Source: JBOZRQ01 sp050789255 (lineage in GTDB: Bacteria; Bacillota; Sulfobacillia; Symbiobacteriales; Symbiobacteriaceae). Taken from it: DNA of 64,000 bases. Both the position numbers and the translations under genes were made by a program. The stretch's first letter is position 1; each line of letters opens with the position of its first letter. The stretch covers positions 1 through 64,000 of the forward strand of contig JBOZRQ010000049.1 in assembly GCA_050789255.1 (NCBI GenBank). Direction: 5' to 3'. Below, piece by piece: positions 31,149-40,607 of this stretch. A model generated the notes under the pieces. The model searched no databases and had not been told where the DNA came from. It saw only the letters and a list, made by a program, of their open reading frames with translations.

Positions 31149-31928
31149 GTGAGCGAGGAAATTCTTTACGAAAAGTCCGGGGCCCTGGCCGAGATCACGT
31201 TCAACCGTCCTGAGCAGCGGAACGCTATGACCTGGTCCATGTACGCCCGCCTGGTAGAGCTCTGCGACGAGGTCGACGCCGATGAGTCCGTGCGGGCCGT
31301 GGTGCTGAAAGGCGCAGGGGAGAAGGCGTTCGTTGCCGGGACCGACATTGGCCAGTTCACCGGGTTTGCGGGCAACCCGCGGGCCGGAATCGACTATGAA
31401 GCCCGGATCGATTCGGTCATCGGCCGCCTGGAACGGGTGACCAAGCCGGTGGTTGCGGCCGTGCGGGGCTTCTGCGTCGGCGGCGGGCTGGTGATTGCCG
31501 CTGCGAGCGACATCCGCATCGTCAGTGATGACGCCAAGTTCAGCGTTCCCTGCGTAAAGCTGGGCAACTGCCTCTCCATAAGCAACTACGCCCGCCTGGT
31601 CTCCCTGGTGGGCTTGGCACGGGCAAAGGAAATGGTCTACACGGGTCGGATGGTCGGGGCCGCGGAAGCCCACGCGGCGGGCCTTGTGCACGAAGTGACC
31701 CCCGCCGATGCCGTCCTGAACCGGGCCCGCGAGGTCGCCGCTCAGATCGCCGACTCGGCCCCGCTCACGGTGCAGGTAACCAAGGAGGCGATGCGTCGCC
31801 TCTCGAATTGTATACAGTCGACAGTTGATGGTGAGGACCTGGTCTCCCGGTGCTATAACAGCGGTGATTTCCAGGAGGGCGTCAGCGCCTTTTTGGAGAA
31901 GCGGCGCCCGGTCTGGCGAGGGAAGTAA
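31149..31928 (+). CDS. Enoyl-CoA hydratase/isomerase family protein
   Basis: 259 residues. ALAEITFNRPEQRNAM, GAGEKAFVAGTDIGQF and RGFCVGGGLVIAAASDIRI are crotonase-fold motifs, the last two forming the oxyanion hole. It should hydrate an enoyl-CoA or carry out a related crotonase reaction. Two adjacent GTG codons (31146 and 31149) are the best starts. A second operator-like site lies inside its 3' end. It is the first gene of the plus-strand operon that continues with glcDEF and the GntR gene. Confidence 0.88.
   Translation: MSEEILYEKSGALAEITFNRPEQRNAMTWSMYARLVELCDEVDADESVRAVVLKGAGEKAFVAGTDIGQFTGFAGNPRAGIDYEARIDSVIGRLERVTKPVVAAVRGFCVGGGLVIAAASDIRIVSDDAKFSVPCVKLGNCLSISNYARLVSLVGLARAKEMVYTGRMVGAAEAHAAGLVHEVTPADAVLNRAREVAAQIADSAPLTVQVTKEAMRRLSNCIQSTVDGEDLVSRCYNSGDFQEGVSAFLEKRRPVWRGK
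31807..31818. promoter_or_regulatory. GntR-type operator, site 2 (intragenic)
   Basis: ATTGTATACAGT is identical in all 12 positions to site 1 and is followed by CGACAGTT. It sits in the 3' part of the hydratase gene, about 130 bases before glcD, and could control an internal promoter or form a loop with site 1. Being coding sequence, a chance match is possible. Confidence 0.5.
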
Positions 31929-31949
31929 GCCCGGTTGGGGGGAGATCGC

Positions 31950-33344
31950 ATGGAGGTGCCGGCGAGCCTCGTCCGTGAACTGGAAGGGCGGTTAGGGAGG
32001 CGCTGGGTGCGCAGCGAGCAGCGCGACCGCCTTGCCTATGCCTATGATGCAACTGCCGAGAAACATCTCCCGGGGCTGGTGGTCTTCCCGGGGAGCACGG
32101 AGGATGTCGCTGCCGTGGTGCAGATCGCCCGACGGTATGGGGTGCCGCTCACGGCGCGGGGCGCCGGCACCAACGTGAGCGGGGGGACCATTCCCACCCA
32201 CGGCGGCATCGTCATGGCCATGCAACGAATGAACCGGATCCTGTCGGTCGATACGGTCAGCCGGCGGGCCGTGGTGGAGCCCTGTGTGGTCAACCTGGCG
32301 CTGCAAGAGGCGCTGGCGCCGCTGGGGTTCTTCTTTCCGCCCGACCCCTCCAGCCACAAGGTTTCGACCATCGGCGGGAACTGCCAGGAGAACTCGGGCG
32401 GACCCCACTGCGTGAAGTACGGGGTGGCGACCAACCACATCCGCGGGGTGGAGCTGGTGCTGGCAGACGGCCAGGTCGTGCAGCTCGGGGGCGAGGCCGA
32501 GGAGGTTCCCGGACTCGACCTGACCGGGCTGGTCGTGGGCTCAGAAGGCACCCTGGGCATCGTGACCAAGATCATCGTGGGCATCCTGCCCCTGCCGGAG
32601 CAGAGCAGCACCATTCTGGCTGTCTTCGACGACCTGGATGACTGCGTGCGCTCGGTCTCGGCGATCATGGCTGCGGGGATCGTGCCCGCAGCGCTTGAGC
32701 TAATCGACAACAGGTTCATCCAGGTGATTCAGGACTCGATGGACGCCGGGCTCCCCCGGGACGCCGCCGGCGCCCTGGTGATCGAGGTGGACGGCCCGGC
32801 GGAGGCGCTGGCAGGCCAGGCCGACCGGATCGCCGCACTCTGCCGGGCGAACCAGGTGCGGGCCGTCACCGTGGCGCAGAGCGAGCAGGAGCGGAACGCC
32901 CTCTGGCAGGGGCGCCGTGCCGCTTACGCCTGCCTGGCCCGCCGGAGCAGCTTCCTCTGGACGATGGACATCAGCGTGCCCCGGGGGCGCCTGGTTCAGA
33001 TGATGCAGCGGGTCCTCGAGGCGGGCCGCCGGCATGGCGTGGAGATCTACACCGTCGCCCACGCCGGCGACGGCAACCTCCATCCGATCATCCCGTTCCG
33101 GCCCAGCGACCCCGAAGACCGGGCCCGCCTGCGGGCCGCCGACCGGGAGATCCTCCAGGCGTGTGTGGAGTTGGGGGGCAGCATCTCCGGCGAGCATGGC
33201 ATTGGCATCGACAAGGTGGAGCAGACCGCCCTCATGTTCAGCCCCGCCGAGATCGAGCTGATGGACAGGGTGAAGCTGGCCTTCGATCCGGAGCGGATCA
33301 TGAACCCCGGCAAGAAGATTCCGCTTCGGACAGGGGGAATCTAA
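31950..33344 (+). CDS. glcD: FAD-linked 2-hydroxyacid oxidase subunit GlcD
   Basis: 464 residues from ATG after GGGGGGAG. PLTARGAGTNVSGGTIP and GLVVGSEGTLGIVTK are the PCMH-type FAD-binding motifs, and AHAGDGNLHP with SGEHGIGIDK form the vanillyl-alcohol-oxidase-type active region. GlcD is the catalytic subunit that oxidises glycolate or D-lactate to the 2-oxoacid. Its operon also encodes GlcE and GlcF. The actual hydroxyacid is not set by sequence. Confidence 0.92.
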   Translation: MEVPASLVRELEGRLGRRWVRSEQRDRLAYAYDATAEKHLPGLVVFPGSTEDVAAVVQIARRYGVPLTARGAGTNVSGGTIPTHGGIVMAMQRMNRILSVDTVSRRAVVEPCVVNLALQEALAPLGFFFPPDPSSHKVSTIGGNCQENSGGPHCVKYGVATNHIRGVELVLADGQVVQLGGEAEEVPGLDLTGLVVGSEGTLGIVTKIIVGILPLPEQSSTILAVFDDLDDCVRSVSAIMAAGIVPAALELIDNRFIQVIQDSMDAGLPRDAAGALVIEVDGPAEALAGQADRIAALCRANQVRAVTVAQSEQERNALWQGRRAAYACLARRSSFLWTMDISVPRGRLVQMMQRVLEAGRRHGVEIYTVAHAGDGNLHPIIPFRPSDPEDRARLRAADREILQACVELGGSISGEHGIGIDKVEQTALMFSPAEIELMDRVKLAFDPERIMNPGKKIPLRTGGI

Positions 33345-34340
33345 ATGCAAGTCAGCGATGTGGTCGAGGCGGTCCTGAACGCCCGCCGGGCAGGTACCCG
33401 GCTGACCCTGGACTACGCCGCCCTCGACGGGCCTGTGGAACTGGATCCGGAGAATCTGAGCGTGTCGGTGCCGGCAGGCCATTCTCTGGCTGCGCTGCAT
33501 GAGCGCCTCGCCGAGGCGGGGCTCTTCTACCCCCCGGCGGCGGACCTGGTCCCTGCCGGGACGGTGGGCTGCCACCTGGGCGCCGCCACCTGCGGCCCCT
33601 GGCGGCTGGGCCGTGGCACGGCCCGGGACTGGGTGCTCGGCCTGGAGGCTGTGACGGGCGAAGGCGCCCTGGTGCGCACCGGCAGCGGAGTCGTCAAGAA
33701 CGTGGCTGGCCTCGACCTGACCAAGCTGTTAATCGGCAGCCGGGGCCGGCTGGCGGTCATCACCCGGGCGCACCTGCGGCTGGCGCCCTTGCCCGAGCGG
33801 CGGGCCACCGTCGGCGCCCGCTTCACCTCCCCGGCCGGCGCCCTGGAGGCGCTGCCCGCCCTGGTGGGCAGCGCACTCGCGCCGACGGCGGTCGAGCTTC
33901 GGGACTCCACCCTCCTGGTCGGGCTCGAAGGAACGGAACGAGACCTGGCCAGGCGGCTTGATCAGGCCGCCGCCGCCATGCGGGCGGCCGGCGGGGAGCT
34001 GCTCAGCGAGCCACCGACCCTGGTGACTGGGCCGCTCCCCTGCCCGGATGGGTCCGTGTGGGTCCAGGCCGGGCTTCCCGCCGGGCGGGCTGCCCGGTGG
34101 GTGGGCGCCCTCCCCGGGGGAACGCCGATCCACGGACACGCCGGCAACGGGATCTATCGCTGCGCCATTCCCGATGACGGCGCCCTTCTGGGGCAGCTTC
34201 AGGCGCTGGCCCGTGAGCTGGGGGGCTACTTGACCGCTGAGCCGGGGCGATCGGTGCCCGCAGTCGACGCACTCACGGCAAGGGTGACCGCCGTCTTCGA
34301 TCCGGATTCGATCTTCAGCGAGGAGGGTGCGCATGGATAA
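33345..34340 (+). CDS. glcE: FAD-binding subunit GlcE
   Basis: 331 residues, starting at the base after the glcD stop with GGGGGA inside the end of glcD. VSVPAGHSLAALHERLAEAG, GTVGCHLGAATCGPWRLG and GSGVVKNVAGLDLTKLLIGSRG are typical of GlcE. It lacks the C-terminal active half of GlcD and shapes the complex. Its last eight bases overlap glcF. Confidence 0.9.
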   Translation: MQVSDVVEAVLNARRAGTRLTLDYAALDGPVELDPENLSVSVPAGHSLAALHERLAEAGLFYPPAADLVPAGTVGCHLGAATCGPWRLGRGTARDWVLGLEAVTGEGALVRTGSGVVKNVAGLDLTKLLIGSRGRLAVITRAHLRLAPLPERRATVGARFTSPAGALEALPALVGSALAPTAVELRDSTLLVGLEGTERDLARRLDQAAAAMRAAGGELLSEPPTLVTGPLPCPDGSVWVQAGLPAGRAARWVGALPGGTPIHGHAGNGIYRCAIPDDGALLGQLQALARELGGYLTAEPGRSVPAVDALTARVTAVFDPDSIFSEEGAHG

Positions 34341-35553
34341 GATCGCTGCAGAACTCGACCGCTGCAACAAGTGCGGGTTCTGCCAGTCGGCGTGCCCCAC
34401 CTTCCGGGTGACCGGTTTCGAGTGGCTCGTCACCCGCGGTCGGGTCTCCCTGGCCCAGGACGTGGCGGCCGGCAGCATCCCGGTCGATGACCCTCACCTG
34501 ACCGAGGCGATCGACTCCTGCCTCGTGTGTGGGGCCTGCATAGAGGCCTGCCCGCCGCAGATTCAGATCCACGATGTGGTCTACGCCGTCCGGCAGGAAC
34601 GGGTGAAGCGCTCGGGCCTCTCCTTGCTCCAAAGGGTGGTGCTGCGGGGGCTGCTGTCACGCCCCTCGCTGCTGGGCATGGCAGCCAAGGCCGGCTACGT
34701 GGCCGAACGGCTGAAGCTGCGCAAGCTCGGCGCACGGGTCCTCAGGGGGAGCCTGGCCCGCGCCGCCGCCACGGGCCCCTCCCTGCCGGGAACCACAGCA
34801 CGGCGGCTCATCGGCACGCCTGCCCCCGTAGCCAACCCCCGGGCGCGGATCGCCTACTTTTTGGCCTGCACCAAGGAGTTCCTCTACCCGCGAGCTGCGC
34901 TGGCGACCGTCGAGGTGCTCCGCCGAAACGGGGTGGAGGTTGTGATCCCGCCTTCGGTCTGCTGCGGCCTTCCCTGTATGAGCGCCGGCGACCTGGAGGG
35001 GGCCAAAACTCTGGCCGTTAAGAATATTTCCTACCTGAAATATCTTCAGGTTGATGCTATTATTTGTGATGAAGGCTCATGCACGGCCCATCTCCACGAT
35101 TATGCGGACCTGCTGGTCGGCACCCCGCATGAGGAGGACGCCCGTGCCATCGTGGAGAAACTGATGGACTTCAGCAGCTTCCTCAGTGAGCTCGGCCCGG
35201 AACCCATGACATCCCCTGTGAACGCCACGGTGACCTGGCACGACCCCTGCAGCATGCGAAACTACCTGAAGGTGACGCAGCCCCCCAGGCGGCTGATTCG
35301 TGCAATTCCGGGCGTAACCTACGTGGAGGCCAAGGATGCCGGCGTGTGCTGCGGCGGGGCGGGCGCCGTCATGGTGACCCAGCCTGAGCTGTCCGATGCG
35401 ATCTTAGACATAAAAACCGAGGGGTTTAGAGCCACCGGCGCCGACTACGTAATCACCTCCTCCCCGTCCTGCGTCATGCAGTTGGAGCGGGGCGGGTCAA
35501 GGGTACTCTACCTGTCAGAGCTCCTGGCTATGGCCTACGGTGTGAGGAGTTAA
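34333..35553 (+). CDS. glcF: Iron-sulfur subunit GlcF
   Basis: 406 residues with two 4Fe-4S motifs, CNKCGFCQSACP and CLVCGACIEACP, and two CCG domains (VCCGLPC, VCCGGAGAVM). It passes electrons from GlcD to the quinone pool. The ATG after GAGGAGG is preferred to a GTG six bases upstream. A short AT-rich patch at about 35020-35070 stands out from its GC-rich surroundings but does not break the frame. Confidence 0.92.
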   Translation: MDKIAAELDRCNKCGFCQSACPTFRVTGFEWLVTRGRVSLAQDVAAGSIPVDDPHLTEAIDSCLVCGACIEACPPQIQIHDVVYAVRQERVKRSGLSLLQRVVLRGLLSRPSLLGMAAKAGYVAERLKLRKLGARVLRGSLARAAATGPSLPGTTARRLIGTPAPVANPRARIAYFLACTKEFLYPRAALATVEVLRRNGVEVVIPPSVCCGLPCMSAGDLEGAKTLAVKNISYLKYLQVDAIICDEGSCTAHLHDYADLLVGTPHEEDARAIVEKLMDFSSFLSELGPEPMTSPVNATVTWHDPCSMRNYLKVTQPPRRLIRAIPGVTYVEAKDAGVCCGGAGAVMVTQPELSDAILDIKTEGFRATGADYVITSSPSCVMQLERGGSRVLYLSELLAMAYGVRS

Positions 35554-35556
35554 CAC

Positions 35557-36228
35557 ATGCAGTTAGAACGGAGCCGTCCCCTGTATGAGCAAGCGTACCT
35601 GGCCCTGCGCGCGGCGATTCTGGAGGGCCGGATTACGCCCGGTGAGCGAATGGTCGAGACTCGCCTGGCCGATATGCTTTCGACCTCTCGCACGCCCATT
35701 CGCGAGTCGATCCGGCAGTTGGAGCGCGATGGGCTGGTGACGGTGACCGCCCATGACGGGGCCTACGTCCGCAAGCCCGACCGCAAGGACCTGGAGGATC
35801 TCTACCAGTGCCGCTCGGCCCTGGAACGCCTGGCGGCCTCCCTTGCGGCGCAGCGGGTCCAGCCCCAGGACCTCGCACAAATGACCGCCGCGCTGCAGGC
35901 GGCGGAGGCTGCTATCCCCGAGCGCAATAGCCTGGGCTTCCTGGACGCGACCTCCCGGTTTCACCGGCAGATCGACCTGACCGCCCGCAACGCCCGGCTC
36001 GACGAGCTGACCGAGCGCGCCCGGGCGCCGATGCTGCTCTACCGTGCGCTCCTGATCCGGCAGGGCATCATGGTCCCCTCGATGGTGGAGGGCATCCACG
36101 CCGAGCACCTGGGGCTTTTGGCTGCGATCGAGTCTGGCAACCCCTCCCTCGCGGACCGGGTCATGGAGCAGCACATGAAGAGCGATCTCTCCCGCATGCT
36201 TGGCACGCTGAAAGATCTAGACGCTTAG
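35557..36228 (+). CDS. GntR/FadR-type regulator with FCD domain
   Basis: 223 residues. The winged helix (about 8-72) includes LADMLSTSRTPIRESIRQLERDGLV. The FCD ligand domain (about 80-215) has the metal-binding pattern Asp..His..His (FHRQID, IHAEHLGLLAAIE). FCD regulators bind carboxylic acids and leave palindromic sites. The gene closes the hydratase-glcDEF operon and starts four bases after glcF, so it probably senses the pathway substrate and controls the four ATTGTATACAGT-type sites in the island. Confidence 0.9.
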   Translation: MQLERSRPLYEQAYLALRAAILEGRITPGERMVETRLADMLSTSRTPIRESIRQLERDGLVTVTAHDGAYVRKPDRKDLEDLYQCRSALERLAASLAAQRVQPQDLAQMTAALQAAEAAIPERNSLGFLDATSRFHRQIDLTARNARLDELTERARAPMLLYRALLIRQGIMVPSMVEGIHAEHLGLLAAIESGNPSLADRVMEQHMKSDLSRMLGTLKDLDA

Positions 36229-36235
36229 GACACAG

Positions 36236-36265
36236 AAAGGCCGAACCCGCCTGGGTTCGGCCTTT
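36236..36265. terminator. Bidirectional terminator
   Basis: AAAGGCCGAACCC and GGGTTCGGCCTTT form a 13-bp stem between the convergent GntR and M20 genes. Confidence 0.88.
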
Positions 36266-36270
36266 CTGCT

Positions 36271-37575
36271 TTATTCCGCTACCCCGAGCCACTCTGTGAG
36301 GGCTACGGCGTAGACCTTGGCAGTATCCACGATGTCATCGACCTTGATGTGCTCATCGACCGCGTGGTGCAGGGCCAGCAGGCCATAGCCGAAGAGTACG
36401 GTCGGGATCGAATGCCTGCCCAGCAACGTCGAGATGCCTACGGGCGCCGGGCAGCCGCACACGTTCGCTTCACGCCCGGTCACCTGCTTGACCGCACTGG
36501 CGAGGCCGGTGACCAGCGGATGGTCGGCCTCGGTGACCGCCACCTTGGTATCCCGCTCCAGGAAGAGCTCCGCCCGGTTACCGGGGTAGGCTGCGTTGTG
36601 CTCGTCAACCAGCGCCTGCATTTCGGCGAGCGCCTGCTCGGCGTTCCCGCTGGCGGGAATGCGGCGGTTAATCACCATATCGGCCCAGAGCGCCTGATGG
36701 TGGAACGCCTTGCGGGGGGAGCCGTCGATGGCGCTGATCTTCATGGGGGGCTGACCCTTACCCTCGATCGGGCACACGTAAGCGTTCACCCGCTCCATGA
36801 GCGGCTCCAGCCGCTTGAGGAAGAGCAGGGCCGCCTCCGCCGCCCCATACCCCCGAACCGGGGTCAGGTTGTGGTAGTTCACCCCGTGGAAGCGAATCCG
36901 GTACGTGTGCCACCCGCTAAAAGAGCGGACGATATTGTCCCCGGTGAGCGCCGTGAAGAAGGAGCGGGCCATCGGGGTCATCTCGCTGGTGCAGGCATAC
37001 AGCGCCATGTCGAAGTCGAAGGGGTAGTTTTCGGCGAGATACTTCATGCCGTACTTACCGCCGGTCTCCTCGTCGGCGTCGTGGATGCAGACCACATCGC
37101 CCTTGAGCTTGATCCCGTTGGCCTTCAGCGCCTCCAGGGCCATCAGGGTGGCGGCGATCGGCATCTTGTGGTCGACCGTGCCGCGCCCGTACATCACCCC
37201 GTCCACAATCTCCCCGCCGAAGGGGTCGTGGGTCCACTCCCTGATCACCTGCCCCGTATACGGGTCCACCCACTCGCCCACGTTGCCGGCGTGGGTGTCG
37301 GTGTGGCAGTTAATCAGCAGCCGGGGCCCGCCCCCTGCGCCCTTCACCGTGGCGATCAGGTTGGGGCGCCCCGGCGCGACCTCGATCGCCTCCACGGGGA
37401 TCTCCAGGCGGTCGTAGCGGGACTTGACCAGGGCGGCCATGGCGCCCTCTCCCGGCGACTCGGGGTCAAAGGCGGGGTTGATTGACCGGGTCCGGACCAT
37501 CTCCTGCAAGAGCGAGATCAGCTCGTCGCGATGCTCTTCGATATAGGTGACCAGCGCCTGGGCCTTGGCGGTCAT
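36271..37575 (-). CDS. M20-family metallohydrolase (ArgE/DapE type), first copy
   Basis: 434 residues. Metal ligands appear in LINCHTDTH, GRGTVDHK, DADEETGG and the C-terminal LLALHHAVDEH. M20 enzymes remove acyl or amino-acid groups from N-acyl amino acids or small peptides. It is paired with another M20 gene 15 bases away and with a peptide importer, so it likely processes the imported substrate in the cytoplasm. The motif DADEETGG departs a little from the usual DEExG. Confidence 0.9.
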   Translation of the reverse strand: MTAKAQALVTYIEEHRDELISLLQEMVRTRSINPAFDPESPGEGAMAALVKSRYDRLEIPVEAIEVAPGRPNLIATVKGAGGGPRLLINCHTDTHAGNVGEWVDPYTGQVIREWTHDPFGGEIVDGVMYGRGTVDHKMPIAATLMALEALKANGIKLKGDVVCIHDADEETGGKYGMKYLAENYPFDFDMALYACTSEMTPMARSFFTALTGDNIVRSFSGWHTYRIRFHGVNYHNLTPVRGYGAAEAALLFLKRLEPLMERVNAYVCPIEGKGQPPMKISAIDGSPRKAFHHQALWADMVINRRIPASGNAEQALAEMQALVDEHNAAYPGNRAELFLERDTKVAVTEADHPLVTGLASAVKQVTGREANVCGCPAPVGISTLLGRHSIPTVLFGYGLLALHHAVDEHIKVDDIVDTAKVYAVALTEWLGVAE

Positions 37576-37590
37576 GTACAGCGCTCCTTC

Positions 37591-38808
37591 TTACCCAATT
37601 AGCTCTGCAATGGCGAGGGCGTACACCTTGGCCGACTTGATCAGGTCCTCAATCGCCAGGTGCTCGTCGTGGCAGTGGTGGAAGTCCAGGTTTCCGTAGC
37701 CGAACATGACGATCGGCAGGCCCTTCTCATGCACGAACCAGCCCAGGCCGGTGAGGGCCGGGGCGCCCGTGAACCGCGGCTCCACCCCGTCCACGGCCAC
37801 CGCCGCCTTGCGGACCGCGGCGACCACGGGCATTGTTTCGGGCACGCGGGTCTGCGGCCGCTCCCGCACCAGGGTGACCCGGCCGCCGTGTGCGGCCACG
37901 ATCTCCTCAATAGCCTTCCGCTCGGCCGCCAGGTCCTCCAGCAGGTTAACCCGCCGCACCACCTGGAAGTGGATCCGGTCGGGCTGGCCCACCAGGGGCG
38001 AGGGCTCGTACTCCACCCCGGTCAGCGACAGACGGGAGGGACCGGTCATGGGGCAGACCCGCTGGTTCACCTCCCGCCCGTAGGCCTGGAGCTCATTCAT
38101 TAGCGGCAGGGCGTTCTCCAGGGCGGTGGGGCGCCCAGGCGGGTACATCAGGTTCTCCCGGGGCGTGCTGGCCCCGTCCACCGTCACCCTGAAGACCTGG
38201 GCACCCATGGCGGCGCCAATGATGTTGGAGTCCCCGGCCATGCCGAAATAGGGCCGGCTGGCAGGGCTGATCTGCGTGGTGCAGGCGTAAAGGCCAAAGT
38301 CAGCCTGGTAGAGGTTGTTTTCCACCAGGTATTTCATGCCCTTGTCGCCGCCCCGTTCCTCATCGGAATCGAAGATGTAGAGCAGGTCGCCGGAGGGCTG
38401 GAAGCCCGCCGCCCGAAGCGCCTGCCACGCCAGGATCAGCGCTGCGATCTCCCCCTTGTGATCGCAGGTGCCCCGTCCCCAGATCTTCCCGTCGCGAATC
38501 TCTCCGCCGAATGGGTCCGCGGTCCAGGCGTCGGGGTCACCGACCCCCACCGTATCCATGTGGGAGTAGCAGAGCAGCCGAGGGCCGCCGCTCGCGCCTT
38601 CGTAGGTGGCAATAAGGTTTGGGCGTGCCGGGTCGACCGGGTGGTTCGCCACCCGGAAGCCCAGCCGCTCCAGTTCCGGCACCAAAATAGCAGCTACCTG
38701 CTCCTCGTTCCCGAAGACGCTCTTGGCCTGGATCAGCTTCTGCAGCAGAGCGACTGCCTCGCCGGCATGCTCGTCGATATAGCTCAGTACCGTCTCCTGC
38801 ACCCGCAC
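37591..38808 (-). CDS. M20-family metallohydrolase, second copy
   Basis: 405 residues with YSHMDTVGVGD, GRGTCDHKGE, FDSDEERGGD and NLDFHHCHDEH. It resembles the first copy in layout (DPFGGEI, YGRGT/WGRGT, KYGMKYL/KGMKYL), so the pair arose by duplication and has diverged. Two activities on related compounds are likely. The gap to the permease gene upstream is eight bases. Confidence 0.9.
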   Translation of the reverse strand: MRVQETVLSYIDEHAGEAVALLQKLIQAKSVFGNEEQVAAILVPELERLGFRVANHPVDPARPNLIATYEGASGGPRLLCYSHMDTVGVGDPDAWTADPFGGEIRDGKIWGRGTCDHKGEIAALILAWQALRAAGFQPSGDLLYIFDSDEERGGDKGMKYLVENNLYQADFGLYACTTQISPASRPYFGMAGDSNIIGAAMGAQVFRVTVDGASTPRENLMYPPGRPTALENALPLMNELQAYGREVNQRVCPMTGPSRLSLTGVEYEPSPLVGQPDRIHFQVVRRVNLLEDLAAERKAIEEIVAAHGGRVTLVRERPQTRVPETMPVVAAVRKAAVAVDGVEPRFTGAPALTGLGWFVHEKGLPIVMFGYGNLDFHHCHDEHLAIEDLIKSAKVYALAIAELIG

Positions 38809-38816
38809 CCCTCCGC

Positions 38817-39641
38817 TTAGCTCTTCATCTTGGGATCCAGGACGTCACGCAGGCCGTCGCCGAGTAGGTTGAACCCGAGCACGGCAACCATGATGGCAAC
38901 GCCCGAGTAAAGCGAGATCCACGGCGCCGTCTCCATGTTCTGCTTGCCGTCGGTGATCATCGATCCCCAGGTCGGCGTGGGCGGGGCTACGCCGAGCCCC
39001 AGGAAGCTGAGCGAGGCCTCAACTAGAATCGCTGTTGCAATGTTGAGGCTGGAGACCACGATGATCGGCGACATGATGTTCGGGAGCACATGGCGCAGCA
39101 TGATCCACAGGTCACGGGCGCCGAGGGCTTCAGCCGCCACCACGAACTCCCGCTCCCGCACCTGAATCACTGAGCCGCGCACCACCCGGAAGAACCGCGG
39201 GATGCTGGTGATGCCGATGGCGATGACGGCGTTCTGCAGCGACGGGCCCAGTGCGCTTACGATCGCCAGCGCCAGCAGGATGCTGGGGAAGGCCATGATC
39301 ACGTCCATGACGCGCCCCATCACCATGTCGATTACCCCGCCGAAGTAGCCGCTAAGGACCCCCAGGACCAGCCCGGCGCTCACGCCGATGCCAGCCGAGA
39401 TCAGCCCGACCCACAGGGAGATGCGGGAGCCATAGACCAGGCGGCTCCACACATCGCGTCCAAAGTTGTCGGAACCGAGCACGAACCCGTTGGTCCCCGG
39501 CGCCGAGAAGCGCTGGGTCAGACTCTGCTTGACCGGGTCGGCGGTGGCTAACTGGGGAGCGAAGATCGCCACCAGGATCAGGCCCAGCACGATCACCCCG
39601 CCGACCCAGATCAGAGGGTTCCGCTTGGCTCTCTTCCACAT
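38817..39641 (-). CDS. Dipeptide/oligopeptide ABC permease, DppC type
   Basis: 274 residues with an N-terminal helix, an extracytoplasmic loop and five further helices. The motif EALGARDLWIMLRHVLPN is the EAA loop that contacts the ATPase, and SLSFLGLGVAPPTPTWG is typical of DppC/OppC. It forms the channel with the DppB-type protein encoded upstream. Confidence 0.92.
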   Translation of the reverse strand: MWKRAKRNPLIWVGGVIVLGLILVAIFAPQLATADPVKQSLTQRFSAPGTNGFVLGSDNFGRDVWSRLVYGSRISLWVGLISAGIGVSAGLVLGVLSGYFGGVIDMVMGRVMDVIMAFPSILLALAIVSALGPSLQNAVIAIGITSIPRFFRVVRGSVIQVREREFVVAAEALGARDLWIMLRHVLPNIMSPIIVVSSLNIATAILVEASLSFLGLGVAPPTPTWGSMITDGKQNMETAPWISLYSGVAIMVAVLGFNLLGDGLRDVLDPKMKS

Positions 39642-39656
39642 GACGGAACGCCTCCT

Positions 39657-40598
39657 TTACTTCGCCTTAATGCGTGGATCCAAGAAACCGTAGGTCAGGT
39701 CGGTCAGGAGATTCACCGCGATAAACCCCAGGGCGACTACAAAGGTGACGCCCTGCACCACCGGGTAGTCCCGGGCCAGAATCCCGTCGACGAGGAGCTT
39801 GCCGAGCCCGGGCCGGGCGAAGACGGTCTCCACTAGCACGGCGCCGCCCAGCAGGTAGCCAATGTTCAGACCAACGATGGTCACAATGGGAATGGAGGCG
39901 TTGCGCAGGGCGTGCTTGAAAATGACCAGGCGCTCGGCCAGGCCCTTCGCCCGCGACGTGCGGATGTAGTCCTCACGCAGGACCTCCAGCATGCTGGAGC
40001 GGGTCATGCGGGCGATCAGGGCCATGCCGGAGAGCCCGAGTGTCACACCGGGCAGCACCAGCGCCTTGTACGTGGAGAGGAGATCGCCCGCCCGCCCGGC
40101 GCCCACGGTGGGGAACCAGCGGAGCTTCACGGCAAAGAGCAGGGAGAGCAGCAAGCCAATCCAGAAGACGGGCGCCGCAACCCCGGCCGAGCTGATTACC
40201 AGGCTGATCAGGTCGAAGATCGACCCCCGCCGACTGGCCGCAATGACGCCCAGGGGTACACCAAGCAGAACGGCGAGCACGCCGCCGGCGATGGCCAGCC
40301 GAGCGGTGTGAGGGAAGCGGCTGGTGATCTCATCGACCACCAGCCGCCGGGTGCGAATGGACGTGCCCATGTCCCCCTTGAGGTATTTGCCCATGAAGTT
40401 GGCAAACTGCACGGGAAGCGGCCGGTCCAGCCCCATTGCCCGCCGCGTCTGCTCGATCTGCTCCTGTGTCGCCATGTCGCCCAGCATCGCCGTCACGGGG
40501 TCGCCCGGAATCATATGAACGACCAGGAAGACGGCGACCAGCACCCCAAGCAGGGTGGGCACGGCGGCAACGAGCCGTCGAGTCAGATATCGCAGCAA
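39657..40598 (-). CDS. Dipeptide/oligopeptide ABC permease, DppB type
   Basis: 313 residues: MLRYLTRRLVAAVPTLLGVLVAVF at the start, RTSRAKGLAERLVIFKHALRNASIPIV as the EAA loop, and the ending LTDLTYGFLDPRIK. It lies ten bases after the binding-protein gene. No OppD/OppF ATPase is encoded in this operon or anywhere else in the window. Confidence 0.92.
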   Translation of the reverse strand: MLRYLTRRLVAAVPTLLGVLVAVFLVVHMIPGDPVTAMLGDMATQEQIEQTRRAMGLDRPLPVQFANFMGKYLKGDMGTSIRTRRLVVDEITSRFPHTARLAIAGGVLAVLLGVPLGVIAASRRGSIFDLISLVISSAGVAAPVFWIGLLLSLLFAVKLRWFPTVGAGRAGDLLSTYKALVLPGVTLGLSGMALIARMTRSSMLEVLREDYIRTSRAKGLAERLVIFKHALRNASIPIVTIVGLNIGYLLGGAVLVETVFARPGLGKLLVDGILARDYPVVQGVTFVVALGFIAVNLLTDLTYGFLDPRIKAK

Positions 40599-40607
40599 AT
40601 TCGTCCC

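Noticed and set aside
37250..37262. GTATAC core resembling the GntR palindrome
   Set aside because: Flanks (CCCGTATACGGG) differ from ATTGTATACAGT and it lies within a conserved coding motif.
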